The notes beneath the pieces are model-generated. The model saw only the letters and a program-made list of their open reading frames with translations. It was not told where the DNA came from and ran no database searches. A program made the position numbers and the translations under genes. Below are positions 26,673 to 35,687 of a DNA stretch of 64,000 nucleotides, one piece after another. The stretch is taken from NCBI RefSeq assembly GCF_900130005.1, contig NZ_FQXP01000011.1:71958-135957 (forward strand), given 5' to 3'. The DNA comes from Clostridium collagenovorans DSM 3089. GTDB taxonomy: Bacteria; Bacillota; Clostridia; Clostridiales; Clostridiaceae. Each line of letters starts with the position of its first letter. Within the stretch, counting starts at the first letter, position 1.

Positions 26673-26730
26673 CTATTGTCTTTAGTGAGATTTTATTTTA
26701 AGTTATGCTTCTCCCACTACCTCTCTTTCT
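26673..26730 (-). promoter_or_regulatory. Hairpin leader, copy 1 (Shine-Dalgarno apparently bridged by a stem)
   Basis: On the minus strand: GAGAGG (26725-26720), then the 8-bp stem TAGTGGGA (26719-26712) with TCTCACTA (26690-26683), then 10 nt, then the dus ATG. The 10 nt before the ATG (AAGACAATAG) contain no Shine-Dalgarno. See the matching leaders at 32131 and 61005. Confidence 0.65.
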
Positions 26731-27313
26731 TTATGTTTAAATAGTATTTTATTATATATCTTGCAGTAATTAAATTTCAATCACCATATTTAGATTTATA
26801 TATAAACATATAGATATCAATTTTAATTTATATTATAGATTTAATATTACAAAATCTATAAAGTACATTTCATTAATTAAATTTATTTTATATTTTTAGG
26901 CTTTCTCTGTAAAATTACAGTGATGCACTAAAGTTTAATAATATAGTTTTAGTATTACAAAGTATATATAATAGAAATATATTTTATCATATTTGAGCTT
27001 TCTTTAATATATAAGTTCTAATTAATTTTCTCCATTTACCTTTATATTTATATGTAAGCTTATCAAAAGTAACAACCTATTACTTAGAAATAATCACAGT
27101 ATAGAGTTAAAAATTAAAATTCAACAATCCCCATTTATATAGAAAAGTTATGGAATAAAAGTACTTATAAAATTTACTGATAGTTATTGATAATATATTG
27201 TATAAATGCTAAACTTTAACTAAAAAAACGAGGAGATGCATAGCTTAATTTATTGTAAAGTTCGTCATATATTATTTTAGTAAAACCTTAAACTACAAGT
27301 GAGGATACTTATT
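26731..27313. other. Intergenic, no gene seen
   Basis: AT-rich. It holds the upstream part of the dus leader and a promoter region for the next gene, but no reading frame, hairpin or motif that I can support. A short GAGGAGATG at 27230 leads to a 14-codon frame only. Confidence 0.6.
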
Positions 27314-28201
27314 ATGTTATCGAAATTTAAATTTTTATCTATTTCTAATATTATTTTTTATCTATTACTTTTATTCCATAGATTTGTACTAAAATCCTAT
27401 GGTGATGACTATATTGTTCATGTAGCACTATATATAGCACTAAGTTTATCAACTATTATAATGGAAGAATCCTTTAGAAAGAAATTAAGTGTGTTGAAAA
27501 AGATATCAACAATAGATGTGCTTGCAAGAGTAGTATCTTTAATACTAAATATTCTATATTTATATTTTGATTTTCATCTTGCAATAATTAACCTTAGTAT
27601 TGCTATATTATTTATCCTAAATATACTTATAGAGATATTTATATCTAAAATATATAAAGTCTCTCCTAAGAAAAACTCAACTACTGTTAGTTATGTAGAA
27701 ATTAATAAATTTATAACTAAACTTCTGAATAATAAGGATAATATAATTCAATTAGATATTGATGCAAATAATTCTTTAAATAGTATGGCACATGCTCTTA
27801 TACTATCTGGGAAAATAAACATTGTTTGCATTCTTATATATATTGGACTTTTTATATCTAGTTTTATATATAAACATTTTAATAACTTAATGATTTTACT
27901 CATTATCTTTAGTGTTATATTACTATTTGTATTTACGACCTTAAATGTTAAATTAACAAGTTTAGTTTTGAATTATGATAAAAATAAGCTTCTGAAAATA
28001 GTCTTTGAAAATTTAAGTTTTATCTCAGGCTATATAATTTTATTCCTTGCTGAAGTTTTTCTTCATGGAAGACTAGGCGGTTTGCGAGTATCAATATGGT
28101 TTTTATCTATTATATGCTTTATACCATTCTTAAATAGAAAGTATATAATAAATGAAAACTTAAAAATCTTATATAGAGAATATAATAGCATTTTAAAATA
28201 A
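27314..28201 (+). CDS. Multi-pass membrane protein, unknown function
   Basis: 295 residues with about eight hydrophobic segments, no conserved charged motif in them, and a polar loop near 120-160 (SPKKNSTTVSYVEINKF). No family recognised. I prefer the ATG at 27314, after GTGAGG, to the GTG at 27299 because the GTGAGG itself serves as ribosome binding site. Single gene, convergent with the two-component system below and ended by a good terminator. Confidence 0.7.
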   Translation: MLSKFKFLSISNIIFYLLLLFHRFVLKSYGDDYIVHVALYIALSLSTIIMEESFRKKLSVLKKISTIDVLARVVSLILNILYLYFDFHLAIINLSIAILFILNILIEIFISKIYKVSPKKNSTTVSYVEINKFITKLLNNKDNIIQLDIDANNSLNSMAHALILSGKINIVCILIYIGLFISSFIYKHFNNLMILLIIFSVILLFVFTTLNVKLTSLVLNYDKNKLLKIVFENLSFISGYIILFLAEVFLHGRLGGLRVSIWFLSIICFIPFLNRKYIINENLKILYREYNSILK

Positions 28202-28218
28202 CAGGTGTTTTTTTAACT

Positions 28219-28257
28219 AAGCACACTAAGAATTCACAGCGAGCGCCTAGTGTGCTT
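28219..28257 (+). terminator. Terminator of the membrane protein gene
   Basis: AAGCACACTA and its exact complement around a 19-nt GC-rich loop, followed by AATAAAAAT; it also faces the convergent kinase gene. Confidence 0.75.
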
Positions 28258-28310
28258 AATAAAAATAAATCACAAAAAATTTATCCTAACATTAGAAAGT
28301 CAATTAGTAT

Positions 28311-29330
28311 TTATACCTCATCTAAGCTTACAAAGCTACCCTTAGGGAAAATAATCTTTACCCTTGTGTATACCTCTTCCTGTGAATCTATGTTTATTAA
28401 TAAGCCTAATTTATCACATAACTTTTTACACAGATACAAACCTATTCCTGTAGATTTACTTTTTATTCTCCCTTTATTTCCTGTAAAGCCCTTTTCATAA
28501 ACACGTCCTAATTCATTTTGAGGTATTCCCATTCCATTATCCTCAATTATTAGTTCAACACCATTTTTAATTTCATTGGCACTTACTATAACTTTTGGAT
28601 CTTTGCTGCTTCTATACTTTATAGAGTTAACTATTATTTGGTTTAAAATAAACTCTAACCACTTACTATCACAATAGACATTTTTATTTACATCACTTAT
28701 TTCAACATCTATATTATTTAAAATAAATACTTGCTTATTTTTAGTTATAACCTTATTTATACACTGCTCTAAGGAGATTTCTTTTACAAGATAATCTTTT
28801 TCTACTTCCTCACTTCTTGCATAAAATAAGGCTTGTTCAACATACCTATCTATTTCCTGCAATTGTTGTAATATAAGCGGTGATAGATTTGTTTTATTAT
28901 TTTCTTCTATTAATTTAATCAATGAAATTGGAGTTTTTATTTCATGAACCCATTGCTCAATATACTCTTTGTATTCCTTACGTGCATTCTTATTCTCATT
29001 AAGTTCATCTCTCATGGACTTACTAGCTTTCTTAAGTAAACCATAATAAGGAACTGCTTCTATATAAGGTGGAATATCAATAACCTCACTAACAAGATAC
29101 TTTTTATCTAAATTATCAATTGTTTTTAAAAGTTCATCAAAGAATATTTTTCTTTTTCTATACTCATAACAAAAAAAAGTACTCAAACTTATTATCCATA
29201 CCCCTACTATAATTCTTATGGTCTCAATAGCATTTCCCGTACTAAATAAGAATAATGACATAGTTATTAAAGCAATTATATTAATTATTATTAATGAAAT
29301 TCTACTTTTTAAGTAGTTCTTTAAACTCAT
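28311..29330 (-). CDS. Bce-type intramembrane-sensing histidine kinase
   Basis: 339 residues with two close transmembrane helices (about 10-50) and almost no extracellular loop, the layout of BceS-like kinases that sense antimicrobial peptides through a partner ABC transporter. H-box EQWVHEIKTPISL near residue 128, N box NQIIVNSIKY, G boxes DNGMGIPQ and STGIGLYLCKKL. Starts with an ATGA overlap on the upstream response regulator, with AAGGG before it. The nearest FtsX-type ABC system is 32-35.5 kb, in the same gene string. Confidence 0.9.
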   Translation of the reverse strand: MSLKNYLKSRISLIIINIIALITMSLFLFSTGNAIETIRIIVGVWIISLSTFFCYEYRKRKIFFDELLKTIDNLDKKYLVSEVIDIPPYIEAVPYYGLLKKASKSMRDELNENKNARKEYKEYIEQWVHEIKTPISLIKLIEENNKTNLSPLILQQLQEIDRYVEQALFYARSEEVEKDYLVKEISLEQCINKVITKNKQVFILNNIDVEISDVNKNVYCDSKWLEFILNQIIVNSIKYRSSKDPKVIVSANEIKNGVELIIEDNGMGIPQNELGRVYEKGFTGNKGRIKSKSTGIGLYLCKKLCDKLGLLINIDSQEEVYTRVKIIFPKGSFVSLDEV

Positions 29331-29995
29331 ATTATATACCCTTGACCTCGTTTTGTTTTTATAAAATCCTTTACTCCTATTTCCTCTAATTTATTTCTTA
29401 TCCTTGTTATATTTACAGTAAGTGTATTGTCATTTATAAATAATGAACTATCCCATAAATATTCCATAATATCAAATCTAGATAATATCTTACCTTTGTT
29501 TTTAATTAAGTAATGTAATATTTTAAATTCATTTTTAGTCAATTCTATGCTGCTCTCACCGTATTCTACGGTACTTGATAATATATTAAGTTTTATACCA
29601 TTACATTCAATAGTATTTGTACTTTTCTCACTAGGATAAGCTCTTTTTAAAAGCGATGCTATTCTTGCTAAAAGTATTTGTGTGTTATAAGGCTTTGTAA
29701 GAAAATCATCCCCTCCTAAGGTAATCCCCATGAGCTCATCAATATTTGTATCCCTGCTAGTAATAAATATAATTGGAACCTTTGAAAAACTTCTTATTTC
29801 AGTACATATTTTAAATCCATCATCCTGTGGTAAGTTAATATCAAGTAAAATTAAGTGTGGATTATTTTCCTTTACTTGATTGGAAATATTATCAAACTCT
29901 TTTATTTTTGTAACAGCATAGTTATTATTAATTAAAAGAATTCCCAATTCATTTTGTAATTGTTCATTATCATCAATTATCATTATATTAAACAT
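29327..29995 (-). CDS. OmpR-type response regulator, partner of the Bce-type kinase
   Basis: 222 residues: receiver domain with IIDDN, the phospho-acceptor Asp in LLDINLPQDDG (about residue 51), Thr in FITSRD and Lys in TKPY, then a winged-helix DNA-binding domain (TLTVNITRIRNKLEE, KTKRGQGY). Stop overlaps the kinase start by 4 bp, so the pair is one transcript and probably translationally coupled. The ATG follows GGGGAT. Likely controls the ABC genes at 32-38 kb, by analogy with BceR; no binding site was identified. Confidence 0.92.
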   Translation of the reverse strand: MFNIMIIDDNEQLQNELGILLINNNYAVTKIKEFDNISNQVKENNPHLILLDINLPQDDGFKICTEIRSFSKVPIIFITSRDTNIDELMGITLGGDDFLTKPYNTQILLARIASLLKRAYPSEKSTNTIECNGIKLNILSSTVEYGESSIELTKNEFKILHYLIKNKGKILSRFDIMEYLWDSSLFINDNTLTVNITRIRNKLEEIGVKDFIKTKRGQGYII

Positions 29996-30174
29996 CTATT
30001 GTATCCCCACAAATTAAATTTTTTAATAATTCAATTAAGTAACTTATTTAACTTTATATTTCCTTAACCTTCAAACCTTTTATTTATTTAAAAGTTTTTA
30101 AATCTTTTAGTCACTTTTCTTTAAACATTTTTATGTATTGTTTAATTTAATACTACGAAAATCCATTTTAAATT

Positions 30175-31431
30175 CTATGGAATTTTTATAAAAGTAATAT
30201 AAAATGTACTTCCTTCTCCTACCTTACTATCCACAGTAATATCTCCATTATGTGATTTAACTATTGATTTACTCAAGCAAAGTCCTATACCTATACTTGT
30301 TGGATTAAGTGAGTTTTGACCTTTATGAAATCTATTGAATATTTTTTTTATTTCACTTTCATCTATACCCTCACCATTATCTTTCACCCACACTCTAACT
30401 GTTATAGGTGTTTCTTGCACTCCAACTTCTATTTTTCCACCTATAGCTGTATGTTCTATTGCATTTTTTATTATATTACTTAGTGCTTCAGCTATCCACT
30501 TTCTGTCATGATATAAATACACTTCACTATCTGCTTTAAATATTAAGCTTTGCTTCTTCTCCTCTACCTTTACTAATAATGGATTTATACTCTCTTCAAT
30601 TGTATTATTCAATAAGAACTTTTCTTTATTATAATCTACAATATTACTTTCAAGTCTAGCATACTTTAGAAGCGTTTTAACAAGCCAATCCATTCTATCT
30701 AATTGTTCCTTACTTAAAGTTATAAAGTTATCTACATCTTCATCTTCCATTTCTCTATGATCATTTAAAATTTCATTATACATAGATAGAGCCATTAAAG
30801 GTGTTTTTAATTGATGAGATATATCATTTATTATATTTTTTAAATTTAACTTTTCTTCTTTCAAAATATCTATGTTATTATATATTCTCTCTTCCATCAT
30901 TTCAAATTTTACTATAAATTTATCTAAACTTCCTTTATACTTATAAGTTTTCTGGTTCTCTATATCCTTATTTTCAACTATATTTTCAGCCCTATGAGTT
31001 AATAAATTTATTTCTTTAAACAGTGGATCTATTAGATATATGATACCAACCACTAATACAATTAGTGTTATACACACTATTAATGTAATAATACTTATAT
31101 ACTTATTAGCTATATTGCCTATCAATGGATTATATTTATAACTTAAATTGTTACCATAAGAGTATAAGTTTAATATTTCTCTCCCATCTTTTATATTCTG
31201 CTCACTTCCATTAATTTTGCCTGTTATAACTGGTATAATATCCTGTAATAGATCCTTATCCTTAGAATTTATTTTTGATATTATAATTGAATTTTCTTCT
31301 ATTGTTCTATTATTTACAGACTTTAAGGAAGTATAGTATATAAAAGATAATATTATAGCTTGAAAAGCTAAGGCTATGCTTATGTATAGTATAATTTTTA
31401 ATCTTTCATCCTTATTCTGAAAGTCTATCAA
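30175..31431 (-). CDS. Sensor histidine kinase
   Basis: 418 residues: transmembrane helix (~13-33), outer sensor region of about 85 residues, second helix (~118-140), HAMP-like linker (IDPLFKEINLLTHRAENIVE), H-box NDISHQLKTPLMALSMY near 205, N box EALSNIIKNAIEHT, DNGEGIDESEIKKIF and STSIGIGLCLSKS. Complete kinase of the cell-envelope type. The start appears to be TTG at 31431, directly after the response regulator stop, with GGTGG before it. Paired with the regulator at 31432. Confidence 0.92.
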   Translation of the reverse strand: MIDFQNKDERLKIILYISIALAFQAIILSFIYYTSLKSVNNRTIEENSIIISKINSKDKDLLQDIIPVITGKINGSEQNIKDGREILNLYSYGNNLSYKYNPLIGNIANKYISIITLIVCITLIVLVVGIIYLIDPLFKEINLLTHRAENIVENKDIENQKTYKYKGSLDKFIVKFEMMEERIYNNIDILKEEKLNLKNIINDISHQLKTPLMALSMYNEILNDHREMEDEDVDNFITLSKEQLDRMDWLVKTLLKYARLESNIVDYNKEKFLLNNTIEESINPLLVKVEEKKQSLIFKADSEVYLYHDRKWIAEALSNIIKNAIEHTAIGGKIEVGVQETPITVRVWVKDNGEGIDESEIKKIFNRFHKGQNSLNPTSIGIGLCLSKSIVKSHNGDITVDSKVGEGSTFYITFIKIP

Positions 31432-32130
31432 TTATTTCACCACCTTAGTATTCCATTTGTATCCAACACCTCTAACCGTAACTATAAATTGTGGATTTTT
31501 ACTGTCTTTTTCTATTTTTTCTCTAAGTCTTTTTATATAAACACTGAGTGCATTATCATCAATAAAATTACCTTCTGCATCCCACAACTTCTCTAGAATT
31601 ATATTTCTAGTCAATACATTAGGATAATTTTCCATAAACATTTGTAAAAGCTTGAATTCATTTAATGTTAGGTATATATCCTCTCCATGATTTTTAACAA
31701 TATGTGCACCTTTATCCAATTCAATATTTTCACTTTTCATAATACTTATTTCTATTTCTTTAACCTCTTTACCTTTTCTTCTTAAAACAGCATTTATTCT
31801 AGATACTAATTCTTTTATTTTTACAGGCTTAGTTACATAGTCATCTGCACCTAAATCTAATCCTGTAACTATATTAGCTTCTTCATCACAGGCTGTCATA
31901 AAAATTATTGGTACATTACTCCCACTTTCTCTTATTTCACTGCAAAGCTCATAGCCATCTCCATCAGGTAACATTAAATCTAATAATATAATATCTATAT
32001 CATCTTTGATTAATGTTCTTGCTACTTTTAAATTAATAGCATGCTCTATATTAAATCCTTCCTTTTTCAAGCTATATATTACAGCCAAAGCTACTGCTCT
32101 ATCATCTTCTACCAATAAAACCTTTCTCAT
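31432..32130 (-). CDS. OmpR-type response regulator
   Basis: 232 residues: receiver domain with VEDDRAVA, phospho-Asp in ILLDLMLPDGDG, Thr in FMTACDEE and Lys in TKPVK; winged helix with ALSVYIKRLREKIEKDS and TVRGVGYKW. Cognate kinase follows with its start adjoining the stop. The leader is one of the three hairpin leaders in which the ATG lacks a normal Shine-Dalgarno. Likely autoregulated with the ABC genes upstream, in line with position only. Confidence 0.93.
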   Translation of the reverse strand: MRKVLLVEDDRAVALAVIYSLKKEGFNIEHAINLKVARTLIKDDIDIILLDLMLPDGDGYELCSEIRESGSNVPIIFMTACDEEANIVTGLDLGADDYVTKPVKIKELVSRINAVLRRKGKEVKEIEISIMKSENIELDKGAHIVKNHGEDIYLTLNEFKLLQMFMENYPNVLTRNIILEKLWDAEGNFIDDNALSVYIKRLREKIEKDSKNPQFIVTVRGVGYKWNTKVVK

Positions 32131-32227
32131 TATTTATCTTTAGTGAGAGATTGTATTGTAAGTACCAAACTCCCTCTAAATCCTCCCTTCCTTCTTATTA
32201 TTTACTTTTTAGTATCTAACAAGTTAT
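32131..32227 (-). promoter_or_regulatory. Hairpin leader, copy 2 (Shine-Dalgarno apparently bridged by a stem)
   Basis: Minus strand: GGGAGG (32187-32182), A, then arm TTTAGAGGGAG (32180-32170) pairing with CTCTCACTAAA (32149-32139; one A-A mismatch and one G-U), 8 nt, then ATG. The last 8 nt (GATAAATA) have no Shine-Dalgarno. The stretch farther upstream (AATAACTTG, ACTAAAAA, TAAATAAT) matches copy 3 as well. Confidence 0.7.
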
Positions 32228-32230
32228 TAT

Positions 32231-34870
32231 CTACTCTTTGTTTCTTATAAGTCCCATAGTGTCTGTATATTTTAATTTTCTTATAGGTAAGTAAACTCCT
32301 AAAATATTTATTATAAATAAAACACTACACCCCAAAATAGTTGCTCCTATTGGCATTCTGTTTGTAATTATTTCTGTGCTATACATTAATACTTTATATA
32401 ATACACTTAAGACTGCATATGACAATATTATTGATGATGCACTGGCTATAAACCATTGTACTATTCCTTCAAGCATCAGGATTTTTTTTAGTCTCTTCTT
32501 ATTTATACCTAAAGCAAGTAAAGTTCCTATTTCTTTACCTCTTAACTTTATATTTATATTTTTATTATTTATTAAATTAATTCCTCCAGTAATTATAATC
32601 AAAGATAGTACAACATACATATAACTAGAGCTAATTATAAGCTGATTTTTAGTTCTAACATTACTCAACTTATTATCTAAGTATGTAGCTTCAATTTTTC
32701 TTGAATAACTTTGTAAAATTTCAGTTGCTACATTTCTATCTATATTAGGCTTTAACTCTAATACAAAAATTATTGAATTTGGATCAATAATCTTATTCTC
32801 CTTGTTATTATAACCTGTAAATAGATCAAGATTTTCGTAATAAAAGTCTTTACTCACAACTAAATTTATATAATTATCACTACCATATCTCTTGCTATCA
32901 AATATCTTTTCTCCATTAATTGAATCTAAATATTTAAAGCTTATTTCTCTATTATTTTGTCTTATATCTTCAATTTCTTTTTGTACATCCTTTTGACTCC
33001 AATCATCTTTACCTGCTTTTAACTCTAAGTTAAGTTTATCACCTTTTTCTAAACTAAATATAGGTTCTCTAGCTACATTTACAAGGTTTTTCACAACTGC
33101 TCTATCTGCTATTAATACCCCATTTTCCTTAAAGTCTTCTAATGTTATATCTAGGTTTTGCACGGTTATTAATTCTTTTAAAGCCTCATCATCCATAATA
33201 ATAAAATTTATACCATTACTATATACACATTGTTCTCCATCCTGATTAATACTCTTTTCCTTTATATAATACTGATTATCTCTATCCTTTATATATTTAT
33301 TTAAACTTATATTTTTAAATATTCCGCTAACTAAACTACTTATCCTTCCATATATTTTCTCACTTATCTGCAAATCTTCAATTTCACCTTTATATTTATC
33401 TAATTCTTCATATGCATCATTATATTTTTTAGCGTATTTAACCGATATATCAATACTAAAATCTTTGATAATATTATTTTCTCTTTCAAAACTATTTAAA
33501 ATATTATTTTTATATCCTGTGAATACTATAAAAGTTGATAATATTATAATAGATGTTAATGTAGTAATTATAAAATTTCTATTATTAGCTCTAATATTTT
33601 TATAAGCTAGCTCACCATTATATCCAAACAATCCTTTTATTATTTTAGATTTTCTTCCTTTAATATTTTTCTTTATAGCCCTTCCATTAGTTATTCCTTC
33701 TATAGGCGATATTGTACCTATATTTATTATTGGAATAATAGTAGCTAGGAATATATTAATTATAGTTAATACTACGGTTATTAGAATAACATTAAAATAT
33801 ATTTTATATTGTACTGTATACACAGTTGATTCAACTATTTGTTTAAAAAGAATATTTGAAATTCCATAGGAAAATATTTGCCCTATTATAATTCCAGGTA
33901 CCAATGAAAATATAGCTAAAAACAAACTTTCTTTTATCAATAACTTTCTTATTTTACTTTTTCTTGCTCCAATACATCTTAGAATGGAAAATTGCTCTAC
34001 TCTTTCTTTTATGGATACATTAATTGAACCATAGGTTAAAAAGGTGGTTAATACTAATATTATCCCGTATAAAATAACTTCTGTATTTTTAGAATCATTT
34101 TCTAAGTACCCTTCCCCTATATTTTTCTCTCCATAATGATAAAAAAGTACCTTATTAAAAATAAACTCTTTACTTCCTGTTCCTTTACTCTTGCTCTCGT
34201 TTACTTCTTTTATTCCTAGATTATTTGCTATATCTCTTATGATACTCGTTTTATCTTTTTCTGTTTTTACGGTAAAAGCTGTATTTATATTTTCATAGTT
34301 ACTTTTTTCATCAAAATATGTAATCATATTAATTTCATATGTATTTAAAAAAGTATCATTAGTATATATACCTACTACCTTATATTCTTTTCCACCTAAT
34401 TCTATTGTATCTCCTATATTTCTATTTAAGACTCCTGTTCCTAAATCATCTATAATTACTTCTCCATATTTCTCGGGAAATCTACCTTTTTGCAGTTTAA
34501 CTATGGGAGAAAATAATTCATTTAATATAATTTTGTCTACTGCACTTAATTTTATTATTTTTTCTCTATCTTCACCAACTTTAATTCTAGATGAAAAAAC
34601 CTCACTATATACTCCTATTGTTTCTACAAGTACATTATTTTTTAATAATTCAACTTCACCTTTAGATATGCCTTTAAAAACAACATCATAATTACCATTA
34701 TTATTTTTAGCATATAAAATGTTTATATCTCTGTAATATTCTTGGATAAAACCCACAGTTGTAAATAAAATTACACTTAGAATTATTCCTAATATAGTTG
34801 ATAAATTTCGTCGTTTATTTACTTTAAATTGTTTATTTACTATATCACCATATTTTTTAATAGGACTCAC
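32231..34870 (-). CDS. FtsX-like ABC transporter permease
   Basis: 879 residues: an N-terminal transmembrane helix (about 25-45), a large extracellular domain, then two FtsX blocks of three to four helices (near 270-400 and 750-875), plus another helix and outer domain in the middle. The FtsX signature lies in ERVEQFSILRCIGARKSKIRK and the repeat GKEIGTLLALGINKKRL. Works with the ATPase upstream as a MacB/Bce-like complex that moves or removes peptides at the membrane. The start is not clear: the GTG at 34870 touches the GAGG, while an ATT 9 nt farther has ideal spacing. Confidence 0.88.
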   Translation of the reverse strand: MSPIKKYGDIVNKQFKVNKRRNLSTILGIILSVILFTTVGFIQEYYRDINILYAKNNNGNYDVVFKGISKGEVELLKNNVLVETIGVYSEVFSSRIKVGEDREKIIKLSAVDKIILNELFSPIVKLQKGRFPEKYGEVIIDDLGTGVLNRNIGDTIELGGKEYKVVGIYTNDTFLNTYEINMITYFDEKSNYENINTAFTVKTEKDKTSIIRDIANNLGIKEVNESKSKGTGSKEFIFNKVLFYHYGEKNIGEGYLENDSKNTEVILYGIILVLTTFLTYGSINVSIKERVEQFSILRCIGARKSKIRKLLIKESLFLAIFSLVPGIIIGQIFSYGISNILFKQIVESTVYTVQYKIYFNVILITVVLTIINIFLATIIPIINIGTISPIEGITNGRAIKKNIKGRKSKIIKGLFGYNGELAYKNIRANNRNFIITTLTSIIILSTFIVFTGYKNNILNSFERENNIIKDFSIDISVKYAKKYNDAYEELDKYKGEIEDLQISEKIYGRISSLVSGIFKNISLNKYIKDRDNQYYIKEKSINQDGEQCVYSNGINFIIMDDEALKELITVQNLDITLEDFKENGVLIADRAVVKNLVNVAREPIFSLEKGDKLNLELKAGKDDWSQKDVQKEIEDIRQNNREISFKYLDSINGEKIFDSKRYGSDNYINLVVSKDFYYENLDLFTGYNNKENKIIDPNSIIFVLELKPNIDRNVATEILQSYSRKIEATYLDNKLSNVRTKNQLIISSSYMYVVLSLIIITGGINLINNKNINIKLRGKEIGTLLALGINKKRLKKILMLEGIVQWFIASASSIILSYAVLSVLYKVLMYSTEIITNRMPIGATILGCSVLFIINILGVYLPIRKLKYTDTMGLIRNKE

Positions 34871-34875
34871 CTCTT

Positions 34876-35544
34876 TTAACTGCTAATTACTTCTCCATCT
34901 TTTATAGTAATAACTCTATCAGCCATCTGCGCTATTTTTTCATCATGTGTTATTACTACTAAGGTTTGTTTATATTTTTTAGTTGTGTATTTTAATAATT
35001 CCATAATATCCATAGCTGTTTTGGAATCTAAATTTCCTGTAGGCTCATCTGCTAAAATTATAGAAGGTTTATTAGCAAGTGCTCTTCCTATTGCAACTCT
35101 TTGCTGCTGACCACCTGAAAGTTCTGAAGGTAAATGATTTACCCTATCCTCTAGGTGTAGCATTTTTATAAGTTCATTTTTAAACCTTACATCCATTACC
35201 CCGTCATCTAAAAGTACTGGCATTTCAATATTTTCCTCTACTGTAAGAACAGGAATTAAGTTATAAGTCTGAAATACAAATCCCAACTTTCTTAAACGCA
35301 ATAATGATATTTCATCTTCATTTAAATCATTTAAGTATATGTCATCTATGTATATGTCTCCACTAGTAGCCCTATCTACACCTCCAATTACGTGTAACAG
35401 TGTAGATTTACCTGAACCTGATGCTCCAACTATAGCAATAAACTCTCCATTTTCTACAGTTAAATTTATATTTTTTAAGGCCTCTATTTTATTATTTCCT
35501 TTGCCATAATCTTTACTAACATTTATTACTTTAATAGCGCTCAT
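34876..35544 (-). CDS. ABC transporter ATPase (LolD/MacB type)
   Basis: 222 residues, single nucleotide-binding domain: Walker A GASGSGKST, Q-loop FQTYNLIP, signature LSGGQQQRVAIGRALA, Walker B IILADEPTGNLD, H-loop ITHDE. Such compact ATPases pair with FtsX permeases, and the permease follows 5 bp later. ATG after AAGGAG. With the permease and the two-component systems, this fits an antimicrobial peptide or envelope-stress module. Confidence 0.94.
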   Translation of the reverse strand: MSAIKVINVSKDYGKGNNKIEALKNINLTVENGEFIAIVGASGSGKSTLLHVIGGVDRATSGDIYIDDIYLNDLNEDEISLLRLRKLGFVFQTYNLIPVLTVEENIEMPVLLDDGVMDVRFKNELIKMLHLEDRVNHLPSELSGGQQQRVAIGRALANKPSIILADEPTGNLDSKTAMDIMELLKYTTKKYKQTLVVITHDEKIAQMADRVITIKDGEVISS

Positions 35545-35654
35545 TATTAACTCCTTAAACTTCTTATATAATACTTTTTAACTATATTATGATTTTAAAA
35601 TTTCTACAACATACCTATTTTAATATTTTGTATTAGTTAGTTTTGAATATAAAT

Positions 35655-35682
35655 AAAAAGTTGGCCTTAGCCAACTTTTTAT
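35655..35682 (-). terminator. Terminator between the two ABC systems
   Basis: 11-bp perfect stem AAAAAGTTGGC with complement, CTTA loop, T-run on both sides. Confidence 0.9.
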
Positions 35683-35687
35683 TTATA

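Noticed and set aside
28219..28257. GC-rich loop in the terminator (GCGAGCGCC) as an operator
   Set aside because: It sits inside a plain terminator between convergent genes; no promoter is nearby.
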